Under the pieces are notes generated by a model. That model was not told the origin of the DNA and ran no database searches. It worked only from the letters and a program-made list of their open reading frames with translations. A stretch of DNA of 60,766 bases from an uncultured Prevotella sp. (GTDB taxonomy: Bacteria; Bacteroidota; Bacteroidia; Bacteroidales; Bacteroidaceae), in NCBI GenBank assembly GCA_900316295.1, contig ONCJ01000009.1:1-60766 (forward strand). Direction: 5' to 3'. Position numbers and translations under genes: made by a program. Positions 1 through 9,100 of this stretch are shown here, in pieces. Position 1 is the stretch's first letter, and each line of letters starts with the position of its first letter.

Positions 1-41
1 CGATGGTACTGCAATGCGATGCGGGAGAGTAGGAGGTTGCC
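1..41 (+). rRNA. 5S ribosomal RNA, 3' end (partial)
   Basis: The first 41 bases match the 3' third of a Bacteroidales 5S rRNA, including the stretch GCAATGCGATGCGGGAGAGT, and end in GGTTGCC, which would pair with the missing 5' end. The gene runs off the left edge, so a 16S-23S-5S operon is expected just outside. The terminator directly downstream supports this as the end of an rRNA transcript. Confidence 0.85.
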
Positions 42-56
42 CATTTTCTTACACAC

Positions 57-99
57 GAGGCTTCACTGTCATTATTGATGGTGGAGCCTCTTGCTTTTT
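57..99 (+). terminator. Intrinsic terminator of the rRNA operon
   Basis: GAGGCTTCAC and GTGGAGCCTC form a 10-bp stem (one G-T wobble) round a 14-base loop, followed by TTGCTTTTTA. It lies 15 bases after the 5S end. Confidence 0.85.
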
Positions 100-363
100 A
101 CTGGTAACCATAATGCTATGAATACTATAGGTACTTTGAATACTATAGATTCTATATATTCTTTATATATAATGTGAATGCTATGACATAAATCAATAAA
201 TGTCGTTAATATTCAGTAAATTATCGTATATCTATTTGTCAGGTTATTAAATGTTTGTACTTTTGTGCTCGCAAACAGGAAGTGTGGCATGTTGGTAGCT
301 TTTCTCACGTAGGACCATGCCTTGAATAATTCTCGATGTTATTCAGCTTCCATAAATTTTTAC
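100..363 (+). other. AT-rich gap between rRNA terminator and first gene
   Basis: No gene is supported here. TGAATACTATAG occurs twice (119-130 and 137-148, period 18) in very AT-rich DNA. A promoter sits at 235-265 and gives a leader of about 90 bases. In the leader GGCATG (286-291) and CATGCC (316-321) could form a weak stem. A frame from TTG 322 reads into the next gene but would place 14 polar residues before its signal peptide, so I treat it as leader. Confidence 0.5.
235..265 (+). promoter_or_regulatory. Bacteroidota-type promoter
   Basis: TTTG at 235-238, a 19-base spacer and TACTTTTG at 258-265 match the -33/-7 consensus of the Bacteroidota primary sigma factor. It would drive the lysozyme-like gene at 364. 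Confidence 0.7.
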
Positions 364-792
364 ATGATGAGAATATTGAAATGTGTTTATTTAGCAGCGA
401 TGCTGCTATTAGCTCCAATCACGGCGGATGCTGTTGTCGGAGAAGAAAAAAGTGGATATGATTGGACTCCAGTGATGGACGCCATCATACAAGTAGAAAG
501 CAAGGGAAATGAAAAGGCCGTATGTGGCAAGTATGTTGGAGTACTTCAGATTTCTCCAATCTTGGTAAAGGAATGTAACAATATCCTGAAAAGCAGAGGA
601 AGCAGTAAGCGTTATACTCTGAACGACAGGTACAATGGTAAGAAGTCTCGCGAGATGTTTGTGATTATCCAGTCTCAGCACAATCCGATGAACAACATTG
701 AGAGAGCGATTCGATTGTGGAATGGAGGTATCAGATATAATGTGGCGAAGACTCAGAGATATTTTAATAAAGTAATGAGTTATCTGCGTTAA
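364..792 (+). CDS. Secreted lysozyme/transglycosylase-like protein
   Basis: A 142-residue protein with a clear signal peptide (MMRILKCVYLAAMLLLAPIT, then ADA). The mature part has the layout of a small SLT/lysozyme fold: a helix with a candidate catalytic Glu in QVESKGN, then GVLQISP, which resembles the GLMQI-type motif of transglycosylases, and near the end RLWNGG, like the Y/W-N-G-G substrate motif. It probably cleaves or binds peptidoglycan in the periplasm. ATG 364 (or 367) is preferred to TTG 322 because only it puts the signal peptide at the N terminus. It is a single gene with its own promoter. The family is inferred from motifs; catalysis is not certain. Confidence 0.65.
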   Translation: MMRILKCVYLAAMLLLAPITADAVVGEEKSGYDWTPVMDAIIQVESKGNEKAVCGKYVGVLQISPILVKECNNILKSRGSSKRYTLNDRYNGKKSREMFVIIQSQHNPMNNIERAIRLWNGGIRYNVAKTQRYFNKVMSYLR

Positions 793-935
793 GATTTCCC
801 CTTATTGTTAGAAAGTTATTGTAGAAGGTTAGAAGAGATTGTTGCAATTAGTTTGTAGCAGTCTCTTTTTTATGTTTACGCTTCTTTAGAAATAATAAAA
901 TCCGTTTATTTCTTTTACGAATGATTTTTTTCTTT

Positions 936-943
936 TACTTTTG
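936..943 (+). promoter_or_regulatory. Promoter -7 element for the lemA operon
   Basis: TACTTTTG matches TAnnTTTG and lies 27 bases before the lemA start. No clean TTTG is present at -33. Confidence 0.5.
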
Positions 944-969
944 TACTATCTAATTTATATTGAATAGTT

Positions 970-1530
970 ATGGAATTTTTGATTATTATTGGTGTAGTAG
1001 TGATATTGGCTATATGGCTTGTAAGTCTCTACAATGGTTTGGTGAAGAAGCGTAACAATCGTGAGAATGCTTTTGCTGATATTGATGTTCAGTTGAAGCA
1101 GCGTCATGACCTTATTCCTCAGTTAGTAGCAACGGTGAAGGGTTATGCGGCTCACGAGAAGGAATTGCTTGAGAAGATTACGACTGCTCGTGCAGCGGCA
1201 ATGGGTGCAACGACTATCAATGACAAGGTGAAGGCTGAGAATGAGCTGAGTGGAGCTTTGGCTGGATTGAAGGTGTCGTTGGAGGCATATCCCGATCTGA
1301 AGGCAAACCAGAACTTCTTGCAGTTGCAGAATGAGATCTCTGATGTAGAGAACAAGCTGGCAGCTGTTCGTAGATTCTTCAATTCTGCTACCAAGGAGCT
1401 CAATACCGCAGTCCAGTCATTCCCAAGTAATATTATTGCCGGTATGTTTGGTTTCCATAAGGAGCCTATGTTTGAGATTCCTTCCGCTGAGCGTGCCACG
1501 ATGGATAAAGCCCCTGATATTCAATTCTGA
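970..1530 (+). CDS. lemA: LemA family protein
   Basis: 186 residues, the usual LemA size. An N-terminal membrane segment (residues 2-21) is followed by the family's signature region RKNNRENAFADIDVQLKQR-type sequence with HDLIPQLVATVKGYAAHE, then long helices forming a bundle, and a C-terminal FPSNIIAGMFGF stretch typical of LemA. Its molecular role is poorly known; LemA proteins are single-pass, helix-rich and commonly encoded next to M48 metalloproteases, as here (7-base gap). It heads a three-gene operon with the M48 protease and an SGNH hydrolase. Confidence 0.92.
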   Translation: MEFLIIIGVVVILAIWLVSLYNGLVKKRNNRENAFADIDVQLKQRHDLIPQLVATVKGYAAHEKELLEKITTARAAAMGATTINDKVKAENELSGALAGLKVSLEAYPDLKANQNFLQLQNEISDVENKLAAVRRFFNSATKELNTAVQSFPSNIIAGMFGFHKEPMFEIPSAERATMDKAPDIQF

Positions 1531-1536
1531 TAGCAG

Positions 1537-2529
1537 GTGAAGTACGTAGGAATCTATACCCAGATAAGCAGGAATAATATGCTCAGCATATTGCTTCTGC
1601 TTATGTTTCCAGTAATTATATTGGGAATGATATGGGTGTTTCTCTTGATTGTCAACTACCTTAATGGTGGCTATTATGACTCAGTTGGCAATTATGTCCA
1701 TTATGTGTCGATAGATATTGTCAACGAGTATTTTCTTAATGCTTTGCCTTGGGTAGTAGCAGGAGTGGCGATATGGTTTACTATTGCATATTTCTTCAAC
1801 GCTTCGATGGTCCGTCATGCTGTTGGCAGTCGTCCGTTAGAGCGCAGGGAAAATGTTCGGGTATACAATATTGTTGAGAATCTCTGTATGTCGTGTGGTA
1901 TGCCAATGCCAAAGTTGTATGTTGTCGACGATCCGCAACTCAATGCTTTTGCCAGTGGAATAGATAATAATAGCTATGCCGTAACACTTACGACAGGTAT
2001 TATTGATACGCTCGACGATGACGAGTTGGCAGGCGTGGTAGGCCACGAACTTACTCACATCAGAAATCGCGACACTCGTCTGCTGATAACCAGTATTATC
2101 TTTGTCGGAATCATTTCCACAGTGATGAGTATAGTGGTACGTACCATGTACAATACATTCCTGTTTGGCGATAACCGTCGAAAGGAAAACAACGGTGCGA
2201 GTGTTATAGTCATACTTCTCGTTGGCTTGGCTTGTTGTGCCGTAGCCTATCTGTTTACTATGCTCACCCGTTTTGCCATTTCCCGTAAGCGCGAGTATAT
2301 GGCAGATGCAGGTGGTGCCGAGCTCACTCGCAATCCGCTTGCCCTTGCTTCGGCATTACGTAAGATTTCTGCCAATCCAGGACTTGATAATGTCAAGAGG
2401 GCAGATGTGGCACAAATGTTTATTTGTGAGCCCGATGAGATGGAGTCAGGACTGATGAGTTTTATGAACTCCCTGTTTAGTACCCATCCTGACGTCAATA
2501 AGCGTATTCAGATATTAGAGCAGTTTTGA
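1537..2529 (+). CDS. M48 family (HtpX-like) membrane zinc metalloprotease
   Basis: 330 residues. The zinc motif HELTH is at residues 170-174 (VVGHELTHIRNRD) and the third ligand region is EYMADAGGAEL after a hydrophobic segment. There are membrane segments at about 19-42, 71-88, 180-200 and 225-245, as in HtpX. HtpX-type enzymes degrade damaged membrane proteins with the active site facing the cytoplasm. GTG at 1537 is used because homologues as I recall them begin with a similar YVG-TQ stretch; ATG 1579 is an alternative that would drop 14 residues. It is translated right after lemA and 1 base before the SGNH gene. Confidence 0.9.
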   Translation: MKYVGIYTQISRNNMLSILLLLMFPVIILGMIWVFLLIVNYLNGGYYDSVGNYVHYVSIDIVNEYFLNALPWVVAGVAIWFTIAYFFNASMVRHAVGSRPLERRENVRVYNIVENLCMSCGMPMPKLYVVDDPQLNAFASGIDNNSYAVTLTTGIIDTLDDDELAGVVGHELTHIRNRDTRLLITSIIFVGIISTVMSIVVRTMYNTFLFGDNRRKENNGASVIVILLVGLACCAVAYLFTMLTRFAISRKREYMADAGGAELTRNPLALASALRKISANPGLDNVKRADVAQMFICEPDEMESGLMSFMNSLFSTHPDVNKRIQILEQF

Positions 2530-2530
2530 G

Positions 2531-3220
2531 ATGACAAGGCATTTTTTTGTATATACATTAGTATTGATGTGCATGAGTATGACTGCGTGTGCGCAGCGCA
2601 ACTCTGAGGGCAAACATTACAAGGAGATGGTAGACTCCTTTGCTGCCATGCCTCCCATCAGCTCTTCCGACATAGTTATGCTTGGCGACAGCCATACCGA
2701 GTGCGGAGGTGATTGGAACCATTATTTTCCTGGAGCCAAAAACATTCAGAACCGTGGAATAATAGGTGACGATGCTCGTGATATTCTCAAGCGTTTGTCG
2801 CAGGTAAATGCCGATTGTCCAAAAGCCATCTTTTTCGAGTGCGGAGCCAATGACCTCAGCTATGGCTATTGTGCTGAGCGCGTAGCTTCAGATATACTTA
2901 TGGTAGTAGACAGCATTCGTGCGTCATGTCCAAATACCCGTCTGTTTGTCCAGAGCGTATTCCCGCTGAATGAGGATTTCGGCAGATGGAAGAAACTGGA
3001 AGGCAGGACCGACGACGTTCCCGTTGTCAACAAGTTGCTGAAGCAGGGCTGCAAGGAGCGCCGAATAGAGTTTATTGATCTTTTCGTCAAGTTCAAGGAG
3101 CCCTCTTCCAACAAGATGCGCAGGGAGATAAGCAGGGACGGCTTGCACCTCAAGCCCTCCGGCTACAAGATTTGGGCACAGACAATAGCCCCATATATCT
3201 CCAGACTCAATAAGCAATAA
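2531..3220 (+). CDS. SGNH/GDSL-family hydrolase, probable lipoprotein
   Basis: 229 residues. The SGNH blocks are visible: GDSH (catalytic Ser54) in MLGDSHTECGG, the oxyanion Gly/Asn in FECGANDLSYG (block III), and the Asp/His pair in DGLHLKPSGY near residue 200. The N terminus is hydrophobic and ends in MSMTAC, with Cys20 a probable lipidation site. Such enzymes are esterases or acetylhydrolases of sugars, lipids or glycans; the substrate cannot be read from the sequence. It is the last gene of the lemA-M48 operon, one base after the protease stop. Confidence 0.85.
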   Translation: MTRHFFVYTLVLMCMSMTACAQRNSEGKHYKEMVDSFAAMPPISSSDIVMLGDSHTECGGDWNHYFPGAKNIQNRGIIGDDARDILKRLSQVNADCPKAIFFECGANDLSYGYCAERVASDILMVVDSIRASCPNTRLFVQSVFPLNEDFGRWKKLEGRTDDVPVVNKLLKQGCKERRIEFIDLFVKFKEPSSNKMRREISRDGLHLKPSGYKIWAQTIAPYISRLNKQ

Positions 3221-3279
3221 CTATCAATAGTCCGCAAGACTCTGCGACCGTAGGGCTCATGTGAGAGTATCGCCTGAAT

Positions 3280-3308
3280 GAAAAAAAGCCAGTCTTATCG
3301 ACTGGCTT
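3280..3308 (-). terminator. Intrinsic terminator downstream of tRNA-fMet
   Basis: A 9-bp perfect stem (AAGCCAGTC with GACTGGCTT) and 5-base loop is followed, on the minus strand, by a run of U (plus-strand A 3280-3287). It is placed to end the minus-strand tRNA transcript and may also stop read-through from the plus-strand SGNH gene. Confidence 0.8.
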
Positions 3309-3314
3309 GCTTTG

Positions 3315-3387
3315 TTGCGGAGGCAGGACTCGAACATGCGACCTCCAGGTTATGAGCCTGGCGAGCTACCAACTGCTCCACTCCGCG
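3315..3387 (-). tRNA. Initiator tRNA-Met (anticodon CAT)
   Basis: A 73-base cloverleaf with no encoded CCA. Anticodon loop CTCATAA gives CAT. Two initiator marks are present: the C1-A72 mismatch at the end of the acceptor stem, and A11-U24 in the D stem (GAGC/GCTC). Two oddities: the anticodon stem is CCAGG/CCTGG, so the run of three G-C pairs next to the loop usual in initiators is broken by an A-U pair, and the T stem GCATG/CCTGC contains one T-C mismatch. It has its own minus-strand promoter and terminator. Confidence 0.9.
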
Positions 3388-3410
3388 ATGTTATTTTTAA
3401 TTTGCGAGTG

Positions 3411-3442
3411 CAAAGGTACTACTTTTCTGCGGTATGTCCAAA
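3411..3442 (-). promoter_or_regulatory. Promoter of tRNA-fMet
   Basis: On the minus strand TTTG (3442-3439), a 20-base spacer and TACCTTTG (3418-3411) match the Bacteroidota consensus, 24 bases before the tRNA 5' end. Confidence 0.8.
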
Positions 3443-3578
3443 TGTTTTTGCTATTATTATTCAAAAATGTTACATTTTCTTGGTTTTTATCTGATTTCCA
3501 TTTGCTCAGTAGACGTGTCGCAATCATGACATATCATTTGCACACGATAAAATATATGTGCAATTATTTCTTAAAATA

Positions 3579-3610
3579 TTTGCATGTATCAGATAAAAGC
3601 TATACTTTTG
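3579..3610 (+). promoter_or_regulatory. Promoter of the TetR-fabG operon
   Basis: TTTG 3579-3582, a 20-base spacer and TACTTTTG 3603-3610. The leader would be about 45 bases. The AT-rich flanks could hold a TetR operator, but I see no convincing palindrome. Confidence 0.75.
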
Positions 3611-3662
3611 CACAAACTATTTGTAATGTGCAATAAGTATTTGTCATAAGGAGGTTATAATA

Positions 3663-4262
3663 ATGTCAATATCAAAGACAAGACAAAAACTGGTAGATGT
3701 AGCCCGTCAGCTGTTTGCTAAGGACGGTGTTGCCAATACTACGATGAACGATATTGCGTTGGCATCGGGTAAGGGCAGGCGCACCCTTTACACCTATTTC
3801 AAGAGCAAGGAGGATATCTATTATGCCGTGATAGAGTCGGAGCTGGAGCGATTGTCAGACAAGCTCGATGAGGTGGCAGCACGCAAGATGAGTCCACAGG
3901 ACAAGATTATCGAGCTGATATACACCCACCTGAAGATGATCCGTGAGACTGTGGTGCGCAATGGTAACCTGCGTGCCGAGTTCTTCCGCAATATCTGGAT
4001 GGTAGAGAAGGTCAGGAAGAACTTCGACGAAGACGAGTTGGAGCTGTTTCGCAAGGTATATGCCGACGCCAAAGCCAATGGCGACTTCGACATCGAGGAC
4101 GTAGGTCTTGTTGCCGACATCACCCACTACTGTATCAAGGGTCTTGAGGTGCCATTTATCTACGGCCGCATAGGTCATGGACTCACCGAGGAAGCCTCGC
4201 GCCCACTCGTAGCCAAGGTGGTATATGGTGCACTTGGAAAGAACGGAAGAGTATTGAAATAA
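3663..4262 (+). CDS. TetR/AcrR family transcriptional regulator
   Basis: 199 residues. The N-terminal DNA-binding domain has the standard TetR helix-turn-helix: TTMNDIALASGKGRRTLYTY followed by FKSKEDIYYAVIE (residues about 25-60). The C-terminal two thirds is a helical ligand/dimer domain without a recognisable ligand signature. It lies 32 bases upstream of fabG with no promoter or terminator between them, so the two are probably cotranscribed. This suggests a regulator tied to fatty-acid elongation, possibly autoregulated by an acyl ligand; that link is inferred from position only. Confidence 0.9.
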   Translation: MSISKTRQKLVDVARQLFAKDGVANTTMNDIALASGKGRRTLYTYFKSKEDIYYAVIESELERLSDKLDEVAARKMSPQDKIIELIYTHLKMIRETVVRNGNLRAEFFRNIWMVEKVRKNFDEDELELFRKVYADAKANGDFDIEDVGLVADITHYCIKGLEVPFIYGRIGHGLTEEASRPLVAKVVYGALGKNGRVLK

Positions 4263-4294
4263 CTTTTTTATATACATTAAAAAAACAGAAAACA

Positions 4295-5032
4295 ATGGGA
4301 TTATTAAGTGGTAAGACAGCCCTGATCACAGGAGCTGCGCGCGGTATCGGTAAGGCTATCGCGTTGAAGTTTGCCGAGGAAGGCGCTAACATCGCATTCA
4401 CCGACCTTGAAATCAACGAAGAGACCGAAAAGGAGATTGCTGCCAAGGGAGTAAAGGCAAAGAGCTATGCTAGCAACGCAGCCGATTTCGCTCAGACTGA
4501 GGAAGTGGTTAATGCAGTAAAAGCAGAGTTCGGTAGCATCGACATCCTTGTCAACAATGCCGGTATCACCAAGGACGGACTCATGCTCCGTATGACCGAG
4601 CAGCAGTGGGATGCAGTCATCGCTGTCAATCTGAAGTCAGCATTCAATTTCATCCACGCATGTACTCCAATCATGATGCGCCAGCGTGGCGGCAGCATCA
4701 TCAATATGGCGAGTGTCGTAGGCGTTCATGGTAATGCCGGTCAGGCCAACTATGCCGCATCCAAGGCAGGACTCATCGCCCTTGCCAAGTCTATAGCTCA
4801 GGAGATGGGACCGAAGGGCATCCGTGCCAACGCCATCGCCCCAGGCTTTATCGAGACGGCAATGACAGCACAGCTTCCTGACGAGATACGTGAGGAGTGG
4901 AAGAAGAAGATTCCTCTCCGCCGTGGAGGTCAGGTCGAGGATATCGCCAATACTGCAGTCTATCTTGCCAGCGATCTCTCCAGCTATGTCAGCGGACAGG
5001 TTATCCAGGTAGATGGCGGTATGAACATGTAA
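4295..5032 (+). CDS. fabG: 3-oxoacyl-[acyl-carrier-protein] reductase
   Basis: 245 residues, the standard FabG length. A classical short-chain dehydrogenase: nucleotide motif TGAARGIG (12-19), NNAG (87-90), and catalytic Asn112, Ser140, Tyr153 and Lys157 (NYAASKAG). C-terminal QVIQVDGGMNM is typical of FabG. It uses NADPH to reduce 3-oxoacyl-ACP in the fatty-acid elongation cycle in the cytosol. It follows a TetR gene in the same operon and is followed by a strong terminator at 5057-5095. Other fatty-acid genes are not adjacent. Confidence 0.93.
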   Translation: MGLLSGKTALITGAARGIGKAIALKFAEEGANIAFTDLEINEETEKEIAAKGVKAKSYASNAADFAQTEEVVNAVKAEFGSIDILVNNAGITKDGLMLRMTEQQWDAVIAVNLKSAFNFIHACTPIMMRQRGGSIINMASVVGVHGNAGQANYAASKAGLIALAKSIAQEMGPKGIRANAIAPGFIETAMTAQLPDEIREEWKKKIPLRRGGQVEDIANTAVYLASDLSSYVSGQVIQVDGGMNM

Positions 5033-5056
5033 TTTTGGTTTTATAAACGCAACATG

Positions 5057-5095
5057 ATGCACGTAGGGAAACAAAACCCTGCGTGCATTTTTTTT
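5057..5095 (+). terminator. Intrinsic terminator after fabG
   Basis: ATGCACGTAGGG pairs with CCCTGCGTGCAT (12 bp, one wobble) round an 8-base loop and is followed by eight or more T. Confidence 0.9.
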
Positions 5096-5165
5096 GTGTG
5101 CAAATAGGATTTCGCAATTTATTTTCAGGCTGCGAATATGTTCTTGTTTAGTGACATTTCCAATC

Positions 5166-5253
5166 TGGGCTCTTTTGGTCTTCAAAACGGGCCGAATTTA
5201 AGAGCAAAATGGGCTCTTTTGGTCATCAAAATGGGCCGAATTGAAGTGCAAAA
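5166..5253 (+). repeat. Two tandem copies of a 44-bp repeat
   Basis: Units at 5166-5209 and 5210-5253 match at about 39 of 44 positions; both begin TGGGCTCTTTTGGTC. Within a unit, TTTTG and CAAAA, and in the first copy GCTCTT and AAGAGC, can pair, so each unit could fold on its own. They sit in the gap between fabG and the pseudouridine synthase; no reading frame uses them. Confidence 0.75.
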
Positions 5254-5294
5254 CGATAGCTTTTGGAAAGGTTAAGGTAAAAAATTAAGGCTGG

Positions 5295-5327
5295 TTTGTG
5301 TTTTTTCGTTGACATGTAGTATCTTTG
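5295..5327 (+). promoter_or_regulatory. Promoter placed at the start codon of the RluA-like gene
   Basis: TTTG 5295-5298, a 21-base spacer and TATCTTTG 5320-5327. The ATG begins at 5332, only 5 bases after the -7 element, so the transcript is expected to be leaderless or nearly so. Confidence 0.75.
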
Positions 5328-5331
5328 TAGC

Positions 5332-6045
5332 ATGAAAGTAGTCTACGAGGATAATCATATTATAATAGTTTACAAGGAGAGTGGCGAGATAGTTCAGGGC
5401 GACAAGACTGGCGACAAACCCCTCTCTGACACCGTCAAGGAATACATTAAGGAAAAATATCAAAAGCCTGGGAATGTGTTTCTTGGCGTAGCCCATCGTT
5501 TGGATCGTCCCGTGTCGGGGCTAGTTGTTTTTGCAAGGACCAGTAAGGCGCTGACCCGACTCAACAAGATGTTTGCCAATGGTGAGGTGCATAAGACCTA
5601 CTGGGCTATTGTGGAGAGGTCTGCCACCCAGCCCCTCCCTGTGAATGAAGGGCTGGAGGAGCGTACACTCATCCATTGGCTCGTGCGCAACGAGAAGCAG
5701 AACAAGAGTTATGCCTACGACCATGAGGTGAAGAATTCCAAGAAAGCCGTACTCAGGTACAAGGTACTCTCTCATGGCGACCGCTACGACCTTGTCGAGG
5801 TCAACCTCCTTACGGGCCGCCACCATCAGATACGTTGCCAGTTGGCAGCCATCGGCAGAGTGATCAAGGGCGACCTGAAGTATGGTGCTCGCCGCAGCAA
5901 CCCCGACGGCAGCATCTCCCTGTTGTCGCGCCATGTAGAGTTTGTCCATCCCGTATCAAAGGAGTCCGTCAGCATCGACTCGCCATTGCCAAAGGATGGA
6001 CTATGGCAGATGCTACAGGACAAGGAGGCAAGGCGTAAAAAATAA
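5332..6045 (+). CDS. RluA-family RNA pseudouridine synthase
   Basis: 237 residues, a compact RluA-type synthase without an S4 domain. The catalytic loop is HRLDRPVSGL with Asp59, and the later motifs RYKVLSHGDRYDLVEVNLLTGR-type and GRHHQIRCQLAAIG (motif III) are present. It converts uridine to pseudouridine in rRNA or tRNA; the exact site cannot be told from the sequence. The promoter overlaps the start region, suggesting a leaderless mRNA. It stands alone: the next gene has its own promoter. Confidence 0.9.
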   Translation: MKVVYEDNHIIIVYKESGEIVQGDKTGDKPLSDTVKEYIKEKYQKPGNVFLGVAHRLDRPVSGLVVFARTSKALTRLNKMFANGEVHKTYWAIVERSATQPLPVNEGLEERTLIHWLVRNEKQNKSYAYDHEVKNSKKAVLRYKVLSHGDRYDLVEVNLLTGRHHQIRCQLAAIGRVIKGDLKYGARRSNPDGSISLLSRHVEFVHPVSKESVSIDSPLPKDGLWQMLQDKEARRKK

Positions 6046-6055
6046 CGGAATTTAT

Positions 6056-6086
6056 TTTGTTCTGCTCTCGGTTTTCATTACCTTTG
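6056..6086 (+). promoter_or_regulatory. Promoter of the tamB-tamA-like operon
   Basis: TTTG 6056-6059, a 19-base spacer and TACCTTTG 6079-6086, about 65 bases before the TamB-like start. Confidence 0.75.
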
Positions 6087-6154
6087 TCGACGTATTGATA
6101 TACAGTCATCCCCGAACTGCGCCCCATGATAGAATCATACCATAACGAGGACCT

Positions 6155-9100
6155 ATGAAAAGAGTAATAAAGTGGTTGGCAATAATACTTCTGACGCCGA
6201 TACTACTTTTCTTTATACTGACACTCCTGCTTTATCTGCCACCTGTTCAGAACTGGGCAGTAAGGCAGGTGGCTTCGTATGCCTCGCATGAGACGGGTAT
6301 GGACATCACGGTAGACAATGTGCGTCTGGCTTTCCCCTTAGACTTGGAAGTCAACGGCTTCAAGATGATAAAGCCCACCGTACCTCCCGATACTGTTGCC
6401 GATGTGGAGCGGCTTGTCGTCGACGTGTCGCTCTTGCCGTTGCTTGACGGTCAGGTGGAGGTGAATGCCCTAGAACTAAACGAAGCCAAGATCAATACGC
6501 TCGACATGATACCCGCCGCCCGCATCAAGGGCAAGGTGGGACGACTATACCTGCAGAGTCACGGCATAGACCTAAATGCCGAGACCGTACGGGTGAACAC
6601 CGCCCAGCTGGAGCGGTCGCAGATAGACATAGCGCTGAGCGACAGCGTGCCCGAGGACACGACGGAGAGCACAGCCGACTGGAAGATAGACATTGACGGA
6701 CTGGACATCAGTCAGACCGCTCTTGTCCTGCACATGCCTGGCGACACCATGTCGGTGGCGCTGAGCATGGACAAAGCCAAGGCAAGGCAGGCATACCTCG
6801 GACTGAAGGCTGGCGAATACCGAGCGGGCAGTCTTGACTGGAACGGAGGCAGATTCAACTATGACCAGAACTACGTGAAGCCTGCGGCTAAGGGCTTCGA
6901 TGGCAGTCATATAGCTATGACCGACGTGAATATAGGAGCCGACAGCATAGTGGTGAGAACACCCGACATAAGTGCCAACATCAGGCAAGCCAGCTTCAAG
7001 GAGAAGAGCGGACTCGACGTGAGGTCGTTCGACGGTCGTTTCTCGATGGACGACAAGCGATTGGCACTACACGACGCACACATAGAGACGAGCGACTCAC
7101 GGGTGGCAGCCAACTTCCAGATGGACCTCAACACCTTTGCCGACAAGAACCCAGGCAAGCTCTTTGCCGACGTAGACGCACAGATAGGCAAGCACGACAT
7201 GCTGGTGTTTGCTCCCGACCTGCCACGCGAGATGATGGTGAAATGGCCCAACAGACAACTCTCCGTAAAGGGACACACCGAAGGCAACATGCAGTATATC
7301 ACCTTCAAGAACCTGCATGCCCAGCTGCCGACAGCCTTTGACGTGACGACGACAGGATGGCTCGCCAACCCGACCAATCCCGACAAGATGCGTGGTGAGG
7401 TAAGGCTGAAGGGCAGAACCGACAACCTAGACTTCGTCACGGCGATGCTACCCGCAGAGACACGCAAGCAGATAAGCATACCACGCGGCATAGGAATAGA
7501 CGGCAATGTGAAGATCAACGGAAGTCAGTACAACGCTGACCTAACCGCGACAGAGGGCGGAGGAAGCGTGAAGGTGAAGGGAATAGTAGATACCCGAACT
7601 ATGGCTTACAACATCAAAGCCAATGCCAACAACCTGCAACTCAATCACTTCCTGCCAGGACAAGGACTCGGTCCGTTCTCGGGCGACATCGTAGCCGAGG
7701 GCAGAGGTACCGACTTCCTAAACCCAAAGACGGGAGCCAAGGTGACACTCAACGTGCGCCAGTTCCAGTATGGCGGCTACAACCTCGCAGGACTGGGTGG
7801 CGACATACGACTGAACAACGGCATGCTGCACGCCAACATCAACAGTACCAACCCCATGTTGGGTGGCAAATTCTCGGTAGACGGACGACTGGCAGCCAAC
7901 AATGTAGACCTATATATAAAAGGACACATAAATAATGCCGACCTGAAAGCACTCGGAGTGACGGACCAACGATATGTCATCACCACCGATGCCGACATGC
8001 GAGTGAAGACCAACATGAAAAACTCGTATGCCGTAGACGGCACCTTTGGCAACTTCTCACTCCAGGAAGACAAGGGCAAGGGACTGATGGTGCCTGTGGC
8101 AGAGGGCAATTTCGACGTCGACTTCAACTCCGACCTCAATGAATATTATGCGGCGAAAGGATATATAGACAACCTGCGCATATACGAGGGAGGAGCAGAC
8201 AGCAGCTATGATGTCAACAACGTCAGATTTGACGTACTTACAAAACACAACGCCACCCATGCCCTCGTAGAGAGCGAGGGGCTGTATCTCAACGCAGACC
8301 TTGACGAAGGCTACAAGCAACTGCTCAGACGGGCGGACAATATCACCCGTGAGGTGGAGCGACAATACAAGAACCGACAACTCAACCAGGCTGCCATCAA
8401 ACAGCAACTGCCTAATGGCAGGATCAGGTTACGCTCTGATAGCGACAATATTATGGCTCGCCTCTTGCGCTATGGAGGGTATGATGTGGGTGTCATCGAC
8501 TTAGACGTCACCACGTCCAGTGCTGACGGCTTGCAGGGCGGGGGATACGTGACGTCGCTTATGCTGCTCAACGACAGCATCACCCTGGACAGTGTCGGCA
8601 TAGCCCTTAACTCCAATGACGACCAGCTGGGCTACGACCTCATGGTGAGGAACAACAAAAACAACGCCTATCCCTTTACTGGTCGTATGCAAGGTCAACT
8701 GCAAGAGGAGGGACTCTCCACCGCCGTTACGCTCTGGGACGGTCAGGACAAGGTAGGACTCGACGTGTCGTTGTTGGCTGGTATCACGCAGGATGGCTAT
8801 CGGCTGAACATTACCTCCCCACGCTCCGTGCTCGGATACAAGGAGTTCAGCGTCAACAAAGACAACTATATCCTTATAGGAAAGGGTAGGCGGCTGTCGG
8901 CACAAATGAAGCTACAGGCAGACGACGGAGCCGGAGTACACATCTATACCGACGATAGCGACGAGGATGTGTTGCAGAATATCACCCTCTCGATGCACCG
9001 CTTCGAGCTGGAGAAGCTCTTCTCCGTCATACCATATACGCCGCAAGTGTCGGGAGTGCTCGATGGCGACTACCACGTCATACAGACCAAGGACGAGCTG

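Noticed and set aside
3307-3636. Plus-strand frame across the initiator tRNA
   Set aside because: It overlaps the tRNA and two promoters and has no domain.
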